Positions 8,329 through 16,882 of a stretch of DNA of 64,000 nt are shown here, one piece after another. How positions within the stretch are numbered: position 1 is the stretch's first letter; each line of letters opens with the position of its first letter. The stretch is taken from NCBI GenBank assembly GCA_017548985.1, contig JAFYYW010000026.1, forward strand, positions 62,001 through 126,000, written 5' to 3'. Source of the DNA: Bacteroidales bacterium. GTDB lineage: Bacteria; Bacteroidota; Bacteroidia; Bacteroidales; UBA932. The notes under the pieces are model-generated. The model searched no databases, was not told the origin of the DNA, and saw only the letters and a program-made list of their open reading frames with translations. Position numbers and translations under genes: made by a program.

Positions 8329-9183
8329 TTAGTCAAGGATTTTCACACGGATATTACGATACCAAACATCGTTGCCATGATCCTGGAAACCGATGTAGCC
8401 TTCGTGGGCTTCGCCACCAAGGTTGTTCAGCAGCTCGAAAGCGAGGGGCCACTTCTCCTGGGAGAACTTGCTGGCCTGGAGCAACTCGGTCCACTGAGGG
8501 GTCCAGAGATGGTACTCGACAACGTTCTCGCCGTTCTGGCCGTGAACCACGGTGCCCTGATAGACCATGATGCTACCGGTGTTCCACTCGCCGTAAGGAT
8601 TCTGGTTCTGAGGAACAGCGGGGATCATGTCATACAGGGAAGCGCTCTGACGGTTGTTGTCCTTACCAAGCTTGGCATCCGGATGGTTGGCATTGTCAAG
8701 GATCTGATACTCAGGAGATGAGATGTAGATAGGCTCATACTGCACGGTACCGTCCTCCTTCTTGGTGGTAACCTCCTGGGCGAGGAAGAAGACACCGGAG
8801 TTTCCTCCCTTGGAGATCTTCCAATCAAACTTCATCTCGAAGTTCTTGAACTTCTTGGTGAAGATGATGTCGCCACCGTCTCCGGACTGGGACTCTCCAG
8901 CGCCGGTGCCGGTGAACTTGAGGCAACCATCCTCAATGGTCCAGCGGGCGGGGACATGATCCTTTCCGTAGCCCCTCCAGCCATTCAGGGAGGTGCCGTC
9001 GAAGATCACGATGTAACCCTCGTCGTCAACAGGGAATCCGGCAAGATCAACCTGCGCGTTCTCAACAACCTCGTAAGCAGGTACGCCGTTGTCAGTAGTG
9101 GTGGCAGCGGCCTTCTTGTTCTTGCATGCGGAAAGCGAGAGGATCGCCGCCGCACACGCTGCGATAACTAAGATTTTCTTCAT
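8329..9183 (-). CDS. DUF1080 (3-keto-disaccharide hydrolase-like) lipoprotein
   Basis: A 284-residue protein with a lipoprotein signal (lipobox LSLSAC, Cys20) and one DUF1080 domain, a concanavalin-like beta-sandwich now linked to hydrolysis or lyase cleavage of 3-keto-glycosides. Characteristic stretches are the N-terminal FDGTSLNGWRGYG, the central EMKFDWKISKGGNSGVFF and the C-terminal GYIGFQDHGNDVWYRNIRV. A short linker between the lipid anchor and the domain runs to about residue 60. It is the middle gene of the operon, 23 bp after the oxidoreductase stop and abutting the isomerase. The context supports cleavage of a sugar that the oxidoreductase has oxidised at C3. The domain assignment is strong; the reaction is inferred from family and context. 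Confidence 0.85.
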   Translation of the reverse strand: MKKILVIAACAAAILSLSACKNKKAAATTTDNGVPAYEVVENAQVDLAGFPVDDEGYIVIFDGTSLNGWRGYGKDHVPARWTIEDGCLKFTGTGAGESQSGDGGDIIFTKKFKNFEMKFDWKISKGGNSGVFFLAQEVTTKKEDGTVQYEPIYISSPEYQILDNANHPDAKLGKDNNRQSASLYDMIPAVPQNQNPYGEWNTGSIMVYQGTVVHGQNGENVVEYHLWTPQWTELLQASKFSQEKWPLAFELLNNLGGEAHEGYIGFQDHGNDVWYRNIRVKILD

Positions 9184-9206
9184 AATGTAAATATAAGATT
9201 TAGAGA

Positions 9207-10709
9207 TTATTCGGGCATATCAGGGAGCTTGTAGCCGGCACGGTACTCACGCTTGATGAGGCCAGCGGCGAACTCGCGGGCGTTGACAGGATCCGTATAA
9301 GTCTTGTTGAAAGTCGGGTGGCCATCCTTGATGGTGAATCCATCGTGGATCTGGAACCTGATCTTCGCTTCGGCAGGAATGTTGGTGAACTTCATGTTCG
9401 GGCCATCCCACTCAAGAACCTGGTTGAGATCCTGGAGCCTGACAGCGGCGACACCGAGGTCGACCATCTCGACGAACGGACCGGCCTGGCTGAAGTCAGA
9501 GGCTGAACGGGTGAAGTTGTCAGGATCGACCATGCACTCCTTGCAAGCGCGGATCCAGTCCTGCTGGTGGGAAACGGTAACCTCGCGGACAGCGTGAGGA
9601 ACCTCAGGCTTGCGGCCGGAGACAAGGTAAGGCTTGTTGCCGTAGCAACCGACCACCATGATGTCCTTTGTGCCGTAGAAGATGCTGCAGCCACCATCGG
9701 TATTGAGGTTGACACCCTCAGGAATACCCTCGGGACGCTCAGGCTTGAAGCCACCGTCGTACCAGCGGACCTCGACCTCAGGAAGGGCGAGCTTAGGCAG
9801 GTTCTCACGGGCAGGGAAGGTCAGCTTGATCATCTCAGCGCTCGGGCAGCAGTCGGTGAGGACCGGAGTGGAGCTGGCCTGGGCCTTGATCGGATAACCG
9901 AGCTTCAGACCGACAAACGGGACATGCATGATATGGCAGGCCATGTCACCCATGGCACCGGTGCCGAAGTCCCACCAGCCGCGGAAGTTCCAAGGATGGT
10001 AGATCTCATTGTAGTCACGCATCGGGGCGGGGCCGATGAAGGCGTCCCAGTTCAATGTTGAAGGAATAGGCTGTACCTCGGAGGGTTTCTCAAGTCCCTG
10101 GGGCCAGATAGGACGGTCGGTGAAGCAGTCAACGCGGGTGACCTCTCCGATCTCTCCGTTCCAGAGCCACTCGATAGCCTGGCGAGTGCCGGCGCCGGAA
10201 GCGCCCTGGTTACCCATCTGGGTAGCTACCTTATGCTTGGCGGCGAGTTTGGTGAGGAGACGGGCCTCATACACAGTAAGGGTGAGGGGCTTCTCGCAAT
10301 AGACGTGCTTCCCGGCGGCGATAGCCTGGGCGGCGATAATGGCGTGGGTGTGGTCGGCGGTAGCGATCATAACGGCGTCAGCCTGATCGAGCATCTCGTC
10401 GAACATCACACGGTAGTCATTGTACTTCTTGGCATTAGGATATCTTTTGAAAATATGGTCAGCATATTTCCAGTCGACATCGCAAAGTCCAATGATGTCC
10501 TCAGTCTCCATCTCACGAAGGTCGGCGGCTCCACGTCCTCCGATACCGACACCAAGAATCTTAAGCTTCTCGGGAGGAGTCACTTTTTTCTTCTTCTTGT
10601 CGACCTTGGGGGCCTCACCAGCCATCATGATACCAGGTGCTACTGCCAGTCCGGCAGCCATCGCTGTTCCCTTCTTAAGGAAAGAGCGTCTTGACATGTC
10701 GTTGCTCAT
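9207..10709 (-). CDS. Tat-exported Gfo/Idh/MocA family oxidoreductase
   Basis: A 500-residue NAD(P)-dependent oxidoreductase that acts on sugars or cyclitols. The N-terminus is a twin-arginine signal (SRRSFLKK at 6-13 followed by a hydrophobic stretch to about residue 30), so the folded protein with bound cofactor should reach the periplasm. The Rossmann fold starts at about 50 with GVGIGGRG, the catalytic EKP motif is at 139-141 (YCEKPLT), and the C-terminal substrate domain has the WNFRGWWDFGTGAMGDMACH pattern with conserved His. It opens the operon that continues with DUF1080 and the TIM-barrel lipoprotein. Known pathways use such an enzyme to oxidise a glycoside at C3 before cleavage and to reduce it afterwards. 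The TatA and TatC genes at 31289-32346 supply the matching export route. Substrate unknown. Confidence 0.9.
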   Translation of the reverse strand: MSNDMSRRSFLKKGTAMAAGLAVAPGIMMAGEAPKVDKKKKKVTPPEKLKILGVGIGGRGAADLREMETEDIIGLCDVDWKYADHIFKRYPNAKKYNDYRVMFDEMLDQADAVMIATADHTHAIIAAQAIAAGKHVYCEKPLTLTVYEARLLTKLAAKHKVATQMGNQGASGAGTRQAIEWLWNGEIGEVTRVDCFTDRPIWPQGLEKPSEVQPIPSTLNWDAFIGPAPMRDYNEIYHPWNFRGWWDFGTGAMGDMACHIMHVPFVGLKLGYPIKAQASSTPVLTDCCPSAEMIKLTFPARENLPKLALPEVEVRWYDGGFKPERPEGIPEGVNLNTDGGCSIFYGTKDIMVVGCYGNKPYLVSGRKPEVPHAVREVTVSHQQDWIRACKECMVDPDNFTRSASDFSQAGPFVEMVDLGVAAVRLQDLNQVLEWDGPNMKFTNIPAEAKIRFQIHDGFTIKDGHPTFNKTYTDPVNAREFAAGLIKREYRAGYKLPDMPE

Positions 10710-10757
10710 TGTTTTGTTGGAATGTTAATTATGTGTCGCATAAAAAAAGTTGTCTCA

Positions 10758-11159
10758 TCAGAGCTCCTCGAAATCCACATCTGTGAAAGAAGTCTCGCCG
10801 GAGGAGGGGGCTGAACCTTCAGCCTTTTGTTCCTCCGAAGCTCGCCAGGTCTCATAGGTGTGCTCGGGCACGTCCTTCAGGAGGTTGCTTTTCATGTAAG
10901 CGATAACCTCCTCAAGTCCTTCCCGGAACTTGTCGAAATCCTCTTTGTAGAGGAAAATCTTGTGTTTGTCAAAAGAAAAGCTGCCATCGGCTTCTTGTCT
11001 TCTCTTGCTTTCTGTGATAGTCAAATAGTAATCGTTGTTGCCTTTTGTTGTTTTAACATCAAAAAAATAAGTTCGTTTTCCTGCGCGGACCGGTTTCGAC
11101 CACACGTCATCAGAATTGCGGTCGGGATAGAAAGACCGCTCGTTTTCGTCTTTATACAT
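10758..11159 (-). CDS. DUF3276 PUR-alpha-like nucleic-acid-binding protein
   Basis: A 133-residue cytoplasmic protein of the DUF3276 family, a Bacteroidota relative of PUR-alpha single-stranded nucleic-acid-binding proteins. The PUR-like repeat covers about residues 8-85 (VRAGKRTYFFDVK, then NDYYLTITESKR, then IFLYKEDFDKFREGL), and an acidic, low-complexity tail follows. I chose the ATG at 11159 because a longer frame from 11279 would start upstream of the promoter and add a Leu/Phe-rich segment unlike the family. It is divergent from nusB, with both promoters in the 82-bp gap. The next gene on the same strand, the Gfo/Idh/MocA oxidoreductase, starts 48 bp downstream but looks functionally unrelated. 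The role may be RNA or DNA binding; no specific target is evident. Confidence 0.8.
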   Translation of the reverse strand: MYKDENERSFYPDRNSDDVWSKPVRAGKRTYFFDVKTTKGNNDYYLTITESKRRQEADGSFSFDKHKIFLYKEDFDKFREGLEEVIAYMKSNLLKDVPEHTYETWRASEEQKAEGSAPSSGETSFTDVDFEEL

Positions 11160-11183
11160 CGGCGATATAAGTTTGTAATCATA

Positions 11184-11191
11184 CAAATTTA
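11184..11191 (-). promoter_or_regulatory. Predicted -7 promoter element for the DUF3276 gene
   Basis: The minus strand reads TAAATTTG, an exact TAnnTTTG match, 24 bp upstream of the chosen ATG. Its position inside the longer open frame is the main reason to prefer the shorter start. Confidence 0.6.
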
Positions 11192-11213
11192 AGAAAAATC
11201 TCAAATTGTGTGT

Positions 11214-11221
11214 TATATTTG
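11214..11221 (+). promoter_or_regulatory. Predicted -7 promoter element for nusB operon
   Basis: TATATTTG is an exact Bacteroidota -7 match, 20 bp before the nusB ATG, back to back with the DUF3276 promoter on the other strand. Confidence 0.65.
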
Positions 11222-11241
11222 CATAAAAATATCGCTTTATT

Positions 11242-12198
11242 ATGCTAAATAGAAGAATCCTGCGGATCAAAGCCTTCAAAGTGATGTTCAGCTACGCTGA
11301 GAACCCCTCCATGTCTCTCGCTGAAGCTGAGTCACAGCTTGAGACCTCCTGTGAGGCCACCAGGTCACTCTACCTGTTCATGCTGTCGATAATCCCTTAT
11401 GTCACCAGGGAGGCCGAGCGGAGGATTGAGGATGCCCGCGGGAAGTTCAACCCCACAGAGGAAGAGAAGAATCCGAATATGAAGTTCGTCCAGAACGCTG
11501 TGGCGCCCCTGCTCGACAATGATCCGGATTTCACGAAGCTGCTGGCCAAAAGGAAGTTATCATGGGAGCCCTTCGACGCTTTTATCCGGGACACCTATGA
11601 CTCGATGACAAAGAAGGATTACTTCAAGGAGTATATGGCGGATCCAGTCCGCTCGATCAAGAAGGACACCGCTATGTTCACGAGGATGTTTGAGGAGGAG
11701 TTTGTCGACTCCGAGGCACTGGCGGACATATTGGAGGATCTCTCGATCTGGTGGAACGACGATCTGGCTTATTCCCTGACGGTTTGCTGTGACACCATGA
11801 AGTCCCTCTCCAAGGGGCTCAGGTGGGAACTGCCGCCGCTTTACCGCAGCGACATGGTCATCCCGAAGCCGGTGGAAAGCGACAAGACTTTCGTCACGAA
11901 GCTTCTCCGTACCTCTTACACTTGCTATGACAAGTTTTTCCCCATGGTGGCCTCCAGCACCGACCAGTGGCAGGAAGACCGCTTGTTCACCACGGACACC
12001 GTCCTTATCGTCATGGGGCTCTCCGAGGCCAAGGCGTTCCCCGACTTGCCCCTGAGGGTCACGATAAACGAATATGTCGAGATCTCCAAGTATTACAGCA
12101 CCCCTAAGAGCCGTTCTTTTGTCAACGGGCTTCTGGACCGCCTGGCCAAGAGGCTGATTGAGGAGGGAGAGATTGTCAAGACCGGAGATTTTGTTTAA
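11242..12198 (+). CDS. nusB: Transcription antitermination factor NusB, long Bacteroidota form
   Basis: NusB binds boxA RNA with S10/NusE during rRNA antitermination. At 318 residues this is the long form usual in Bacteroidota, more than twice the length of the E. coli protein. The N-terminus (LNRRILRIKAFKVMFSYAEN) and the C-terminal part (EYVEISKYYSTPKSRSFVNGLLDRL) carry the NusB core motifs, and the extra helical region lies between, about residues 60-190. It is the first gene of a plus-strand run that continues with yajC, a YbbR-like gene and coaE, an order common in this phylum. The family call rests on both termini and gene order. Confidence 0.9.
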   Translation: MLNRRILRIKAFKVMFSYAENPSMSLAEAESQLETSCEATRSLYLFMLSIIPYVTREAERRIEDARGKFNPTEEEKNPNMKFVQNAVAPLLDNDPDFTKLLAKRKLSWEPFDAFIRDTYDSMTKKDYFKEYMADPVRSIKKDTAMFTRMFEEEFVDSEALADILEDLSIWWNDDLAYSLTVCCDTMKSLSKGLRWELPPLYRSDMVIPKPVESDKTFVTKLLRTSYTCYDKFFPMVASSTDQWQEDRLFTTDTVLIVMGLSEAKAFPDLPLRVTINEYVEISKYYSTPKSRSFVNGLLDRLAKRLIEEGEIVKTGDFV

Positions 12199-12226
12199 AT
12201 TAGCGGACAATTAACTTTTGTTGAAA

Positions 12227-12562
12227 ATGAATATACTTACTATCACTTTGCTGCAGGCCCAGGCCGGTGGCGCTCAGGCTCCCGCCGGGGGCAGTGGAAT
12301 GTTCTGGATCATGATGATCATGTTGTTTGTCGTCATGTGGGCTTTCATGATCAGGCCCCAGCGCAAGCAGCAGAAGGAAATGGAGAAGTTCCGCAATGAG
12401 CTCAAAAAGGGTGACAAGGTTGTCACCGCCGGAGGAATCTACGGAATTGTCGACGAGATCAAGGATCGTTCTATCCTCATCAAGGTTGACGGTGATGTGA
12501 AGCTCCGCGTCGACAAGAACTCCATCGTCAGGGACTACACCGAGGACGCCCCGAAAGCGTAG
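12227..12562 (+). CDS. yajC: Preprotein translocase accessory subunit YajC
   Basis: A 111-residue inner-membrane protein that associates with SecDF and the Sec translocon. One transmembrane helix (about 21-42, GMFWIMMIMLFVVMWAFMI) is followed by the family signature IRPQRKQQKEMEKF and a cytoplasmic beta-rich domain with KGDKVVTAGGIYGIV. I chose the ATG at 12227; two in-frame TTG codons just upstream (12218, 12221) are weaker starts. It lies 28 bp after nusB and 4 bp before the YbbR-like gene, so the three are co-transcribed. Confidence 0.95.
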   Translation: MNILTITLLQAQAGGAQAPAGGSGMFWIMMIMLFVVMWAFMIRPQRKQQKEMEKFRNELKKGDKVVTAGGIYGIVDEIKDRSILIKVDGDVKLRVDKNSIVRDYTEDAPKA

Positions 12563-12566
12563 CCGG

Positions 12567-13529
12567 ATGCGGAAGAGGAAGCTGGACAAACTGCCGGGAA
12601 GGGACATCGCGGTCTTTTTGATGTCCCTTATGCTGGCGTTTGGCATCTGGCTGATCCATAATCTTTCCCTCAATTATTCCGAGACCCTCTCGGTCCCGGT
12701 TGTCGCGGAGTGCGACATCGCTGGCCACTCGAACGTCTCAGCCAACTCCAGCACGATAGCGGCCAGGTGCCGCACATCAGGGTTCACGATCCTCAGAGGT
12801 CGTCACAAAGCCAAGAAAGATGCCGTCCATGTCTCCTTCAATTCGAAAGACATGCATCATGCGGAGAAGGATATGTTCTATATCTCCGCCGCGGAGCTAA
12901 GCAATTATGTCTCTGATATTTTCGGTGACGGAGTTCAGCTGGAGTCCTTCCTTTCGGAGTCTGTCCAGTTCCGTTTTCCCGTGGAAAACCACAAGAAGGT
13001 GCCGGTCCATCCCGTGACGATAATCTCTTTCAAGCCCCAGTACACCTCTCTCAGCCCGATCCAGCTCAAACCGGACTCTGTCCTGGTCTATGGCGAGCCT
13101 TACCATCTGGAGAATATCAACATGGTCTACACCAAGGCTATCGAGCTGTCGAACCTGAAATCGAGCGCGCATGGCTCCGTGAAACTGGAACCGGTGCAAG
13201 GGCTGAGGATGTCTGAGCAGGAGGTGGGTTATTCCCTCGAGGTGACGCGCTATGTGGAGATCTCCACGGAAGTCGCCGTCACTCCGAGAAACGTCCCGGC
13301 CGGAATGAAGCTGTCAGTGTATCCTTCCACTGCCCGGGTAGTCTACAAATGTGTTTTCCCGTTGACCCACGATCCTTCTGACGTGGTCAGTTTCAACATC
13401 GATTACAACGACTTCCAGAAATCGATTGGTGGCCGATGCATGGCCAGCCATTCCAAGATGCCGGACGGGGTGATCGAGTATTCAATCGAACCGGAGGTGT
13501 TCGATTGTGTCGAGGAGAGCGCGCGATGA
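12567..13529 (+). CDS. YbbR-like domain membrane-anchored protein
   Basis: A 320-residue protein with an N-terminal membrane anchor (about 14-33, DIAVFLMSLMLAFGIWLI) and an extracytoplasmic region with YbbR/CdaR-like beta repeats, seen in stretches such as VPVHPVTIISFKPQYT, QLKPDSVLVYGEP and VEISTEVAVTPRNVPAG. In Firmicutes the related CdaR regulates the diadenylate cyclase CdaA; no cyclase gene is present here, so that role is not supported by local context. In Bacteroidota this gene normally sits between yajC and coaE, as here. Its stop overlaps the coaE start (ATGA at 13526-13529), which implies translational coupling. Confidence 0.75.
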   Translation: MRKRKLDKLPGRDIAVFLMSLMLAFGIWLIHNLSLNYSETLSVPVVAECDIAGHSNVSANSSTIAARCRTSGFTILRGRHKAKKDAVHVSFNSKDMHHAEKDMFYISAAELSNYVSDIFGDGVQLESFLSESVQFRFPVENHKKVPVHPVTIISFKPQYTSLSPIQLKPDSVLVYGEPYHLENINMVYTKAIELSNLKSSAHGSVKLEPVQGLRMSEQEVGYSLEVTRYVEISTEVAVTPRNVPAGMKLSVYPSTARVVYKCVFPLTHDPSDVVSFNIDYNDFQKSIGGRCMASHSKMPDGVIEYSIEPEVFDCVEESAR

Positions 13530-14152
13530 GAACGGTCGCTGTCACAGGTGGAATCGGTAGCGGCAAGTCAACCGTATGTTCGATATTGTCGTCCAGGGGT
13601 GTTCCGGTGTATGATTCTGATTCCGCTGCCAAGAGGCTTTACCGGGATGATGATTCTTTGTTGGACGCTATTGAGGAGGCCTTCGGAAGGGGAGTGCGTC
13701 TCCCTGACGGATCCCCCGATTTCCGCAAATTGGCGTCTATTGTGTTCTCCTCTCCTGAGCAGCTCAGAATCCTCGAGTCCATTGTCCATCCCGCGGTGTT
13801 ACGTGATTTCCGGCGTTGGGAGGCCTCCAAGTCAGCCCTGATGGAAGATGTGGAGCCCGGGCCGGTATTCTATGGGAATAAGCCGTTCTGTGTCCTTGAG
13901 TCAGCGATCATCCTGGAGAAGCCGGAGTTCCTGGAATATGTCGACAAGGTTGTTCTTGTCGACGCTCCTCTCCAGACCCGCCTGCGCAGGGCTTGCGAAC
14001 GGGACGGGGCTGAGCCTGCTGACATCATCAAGAGGATGGGAGCGCAGAGGTTTGACATCTCAAAAGTTAACAAAGTGTTGCGTAACGACGGATCACTCGA
14101 AGACCTCGAATCAGAGGTGGAAAAGGTCTTCGGGAGTCTCTGGTCGCGATAA
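13526..14152 (+). CDS. coaE: Dephospho-CoA kinase
   Basis: This cytoplasmic enzyme catalyses the last step of coenzyme A synthesis, phosphorylating the 3'-OH of dephospho-CoA with ATP. The 208-residue product has the Walker A motif GGIGSGKST at 8-16, the adjacent VYDSDSAAKRLY stretch with the conserved DxD, and VHPAV, all typical of CoaE. The ATG at 13526 overlaps the upstream TGA; an in-frame upstream start at 13436 would push the P-loop about 38 residues in and overlap the previous gene by 94 bp, so it was rejected. Length and motifs are normal for the family. Confidence 0.95.
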   Translation: MRTVAVTGGIGSGKSTVCSILSSRGVPVYDSDSAAKRLYRDDDSLLDAIEEAFGRGVRLPDGSPDFRKLASIVFSSPEQLRILESIVHPAVLRDFRRWEASKSALMEDVEPGPVFYGNKPFCVLESAIILEKPEFLEYVDKVVLVDAPLQTRLRRACERDGAEPADIIKRMGAQRFDISKVNKVLRNDGSLEDLESEVEKVFGSLWSR

Positions 14153-14182
14153 TCTCAAGAATAATTATTAAATTTAACAGAT

Positions 14183-14611
14183 ATGAAAACAGATCTTACT
14201 AAAATTCTCTCAATCGCGGGTCAGCGCGGGCTTTTCCTCTACCTGGCCCAAGCCCGTGGTGGCGCTATTGTCGAGTCTCTCTCTGATAAGAAAAGAACTG
14301 TGGCCAGCGCGAGCAATCGCATTACTACTCTCGCTGATATATCTATCTATACCACAGAGGGTGAGGTCAAATTACAGGAAGTATTACTTAAGATGAAGGA
14401 TGTCCTTGGGGACGCCCCGGCTCCTTCTTCAAAAGCTGACCCTGCCGAGTTGAAAGCTCTCTTTGAGAAAGCTCTTCCGGACTATGATGAGGGCCGTTTT
14501 TACGTCTCGCACATGAGGAAGGTCGTCGAGTGGTACAACGAGTTGAAGAACTACGCCTCGTTCGACTTCGTCAATCCTGATGAGGAAGAAGGGGAGAAAG
14601 CCTCAGAATAA
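14183..14611 (+). CDS. DUF5606 family protein
   Basis: A 142-residue soluble protein of the Bacteroidota family DUF5606. The N-terminal half (LTKILSIAGQRGLFLYLAQ, then VESLSDKKRTVASASNRIT) looks like a small beta-barrel or SH3-like domain; the C-terminal half is helical (LFEKALPDYDEGRFYVSHMRK) and ends in an acidic Glu-rich tail. It lies 30 bp after coaE and 2 bp before rimO, so it is probably translated from the same transcript as rimO. The function is unknown. Its frequent proximity to translation and maturation genes is suggestive only. Confidence 0.8.
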   Translation: MKTDLTKILSIAGQRGLFLYLAQARGGAIVESLSDKKRTVASASNRITTLADISIYTTEGEVKLQEVLLKMKDVLGDAPAPSSKADPAELKALFEKALPDYDEGRFYVSHMRKVVEWYNELKNYASFDFVNPDEEEGEKASE

Positions 14612-14613
14612 TA

Positions 14614-15924
14614 ATGAAGTCCCTGCAGGTCATAACATTGGGATGTTCAAAGAACACCGTGGATACGGAGCGCCTGCTCGCGCGTCTTGATGGTGTTTAC
14701 AACCTGGTGCCGGAGACCCGTCCGGAGCCGGTTGACGTCCTACTTGTCAACACCTGCGGATTCATAGGCGACGCCAAAGAGGAGTCTATCCAGGCTGTCC
14801 TCGAGGCCGCCAACAGGAAGAAGGCCGGAGAGGTTGGGAAACTCATCGTGTTCGGCTGCCTTTCCCAGAGGTACATGGCCCAATTGCCCGACCTCATTCC
14901 AGAGGTGGACGGTTGGTTCGGGGCCAGGGACCAGGAACCTCTGGTCAAAGCCCTTGGAGGCCGTCCGGGGGCCGGAAACGGCCGTTTCAGGACTGATTCC
15001 AAGGCATATTCATACCTGAAGATCTCGGAAGGTTGCGACAGGCGATGCGCCTATTGCGCCATTCCTTTCATCAGGGGCCCGCATAAGTCGGTCCCGATGG
15101 AAGACCTCGTGGAGGAGGCCGGGATCCTCGCGAAAAGCGGGGTCAAAGAATTGATCCTGATAGCTCAGGACACTACTTTCTACGGGCTTGATCTTTACAG
15201 GGAGCGTAAACTGGCCGAGCTGATTCGCAGGCTTTCCGCGGTAGATGGGATAGAGTGGATACGGATCCACTATTCCTATCCCGCCGATTTCCCGGAGGAC
15301 GTTCTCGACGAGATGGCGTCCAACCCGAAGGTCTGCAAATACCTTGACATCCCTCTCCAGCATATCTCCGACAAGGTTCTGGGGATGATGCGCCGTCAGG
15401 TTGACGGAGCCTGGACCAGGGATCTCGTCCGCAAGCTCAGGGAAAGGATTCCCGGGGTAGCGCTCAGGACAACTATGATCACCGGCCATCCCGGTGAGGG
15501 TAAAAAAGACTTCGCCGAGCTCTTGGACTTTATTCGTGAAGCCCGTTTCGAGCGGCTCGGAGCCTTCGCTTACTCAGAAGAGGAAGGCACTTACGGCGCG
15601 GCCAATTACCGGGACAGGATTCCACGTCGGGAAAAACAGGCGAGGCTAACCGAGCTGATGGAGGTCCAGAAGGATATTTCGCTGGCTTTCAATCAGTCAC
15701 GTGTCGGGACTGTGGAGCGGGTACTCGTTGACGACTATGCCGACGGGGTGCTTATTTGCCGCAGCCAGCTCGAGAGTCCGGATGTCGACGGGGAGATTAT
15801 TGTGCGGTATGAGCCGGAATTATTCGAGAATATTCCCGCCAACGAGCTTCTCGGCAAGTTTATTGATGTGAAGGTCACAGGCGCCGACGAGTACGATCTC
15901 GTCGCCGAGCCGGTCAAAAGATAA
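14614..15924 (+). CDS. rimO: Ribosomal protein S12 methylthiotransferase
   Basis: RimO is a radical-SAM enzyme that methylthiolates the conserved aspartate of ribosomal protein S12. The 436-residue product has the three-domain layout: UPF0004 domain with auxiliary-cluster cysteines C11, C48 and C82 (TLGCSKN, LVNTCGF, VFGCLSQ); radical-SAM domain with CxxxCxxC at C141, C145 and C148 (CDRRCAYC); and a C-terminal TRAM domain (VERVLVDDYADGVLICRS). The TLGCSKN start and the ISEGCDRRCAYCAIPF context separate it from MiaB. It follows the DUF5606 gene by 2 bp and precedes a lipoprotein gene by 7 bp. Confidence 0.95.
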   Translation: MKSLQVITLGCSKNTVDTERLLARLDGVYNLVPETRPEPVDVLLVNTCGFIGDAKEESIQAVLEAANRKKAGEVGKLIVFGCLSQRYMAQLPDLIPEVDGWFGARDQEPLVKALGGRPGAGNGRFRTDSKAYSYLKISEGCDRRCAYCAIPFIRGPHKSVPMEDLVEEAGILAKSGVKELILIAQDTTFYGLDLYRERKLAELIRRLSAVDGIEWIRIHYSYPADFPEDVLDEMASNPKVCKYLDIPLQHISDKVLGMMRRQVDGAWTRDLVRKLRERIPGVALRTTMITGHPGEGKKDFAELLDFIREARFERLGAFAYSEEEGTYGAANYRDRIPRREKQARLTELMEVQKDISLAFNQSRVGTVERVLVDDYADGVLICRSQLESPDVDGEIIVRYEPELFENIPANELLGKFIDVKVTGADEYDLVAEPVKR

Positions 15925-15931
15925 ACATATT

Positions 15932-16882
15932 ATGGAAAAGACTTCATTTTTTAGAAGATTAACGATTCTGGCGCCCGTATTGCTGGCGCTGGTGTCTTGC
16001 GCTCCGCAGGCTTTCGTGATAAGGCCGGAGATGAGGACCGCCTCGAAATCGGGACTGAACCTCCTCGGGAAAAGCATGGGTGTGGTCTATCTGACTGGGA
16101 AGGAAACGGCTGTGAATGAGTTCAATGAGGCTATAGCGGACGGATTCGCGACACGTCTTGAAGAGGACTATTTCGGTGGTCAACAGGAGGTCGGGCTGTT
16201 CAAGATGCCCGCCATTGACGGGGCCGACTATTCCGTTAAGGACACTCTTGTGAAACTGATTCTCGAGTCTGGCAAAGACGTAGTATTCCTGTTTGATGTT
16301 CCTATTATCGACGAGCCTGAGACGGGGAAGACTCTGAAGGTGGCGGGGAGAAGGGTAAGTCCGGACTCCGCGTACGTCACGAATGTGACATCCCATTTCG
16401 TCACCAAGGTTTATGTCTACGACTCGATGAACAAGGAGGACCAGGTCCTGGCTTTCAACGGCGAGAAAACCCTTTCCGCCGAGGTCTACAGCGGAGGCTC
16501 TCCCACGAGGGCTGATGTGATGGCCGGCTTGCCGGCTATCGGTTACAAGGCCGGTATCCTCGCCGCCAACACCTTCCTGTCAGGCTGGAAGCAGGATTAT
16601 TTCCAGGTGATTTATTATGACGGGGCCGAGTCGGCGTGGAACAAGGGAGCTGAGAAAGCCTATTCGTTCGAATGGGACAAGGCCATCGAGGAATGGATGA
16701 CTCTCGTGAACAGCAAGAGCGCCGAGAAACGTTCCTGCGCGGCTTACAATATCGCCCTTGGCTGCTTCATGAGCGGCTTGCCTGACCTGGCTTTGGAGTG
16801 GCTTGACCGGTCTGACAAAGACATGCCGATCAGCATCTCCAAAGACCTCAGGAAGAAGATCAAAGAATATTCTGGACGTTGA
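15932..16882 (+). CDS. Lipoprotein, probable DUF6340 family
   Basis: A 316-residue protein with a lipoprotein signal (lipobox LALVSC, Cys23), so it should be exported and lipid-anchored. The mature part starts with a beta-rich domain (MGVVYLTGKETAVNEFNEA) and ends with a short TPR-like helical region (AEKAYSFEWDKAIEEWMTL, then AAYNIALGCFMSGLPDLALEWL). This resembles the Bacteroidota family DUF6340, from memory and not checked. It sits between rimO and glpA and overlaps glpA by 1 bp at the TGATG junction, so it is co-transcribed with the glycerol-3-phosphate dehydrogenase genes. Function unknown. Confidence 0.7.
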   Translation: MEKTSFFRRLTILAPVLLALVSCAPQAFVIRPEMRTASKSGLNLLGKSMGVVYLTGKETAVNEFNEAIADGFATRLEEDYFGGQQEVGLFKMPAIDGADYSVKDTLVKLILESGKDVVFLFDVPIIDEPETGKTLKVAGRRVSPDSAYVTNVTSHFVTKVYVYDSMNKEDQVLAFNGEKTLSAEVYSGGSPTRADVMAGLPAIGYKAGILAANTFLSGWKQDYFQVIYYDGAESAWNKGAEKAYSFEWDKAIEEWMTLVNSKSAEKRSCAAYNIALGCFMSGLPDLALEWLDRSDKDMPISISKDLRKKIKEYSGR

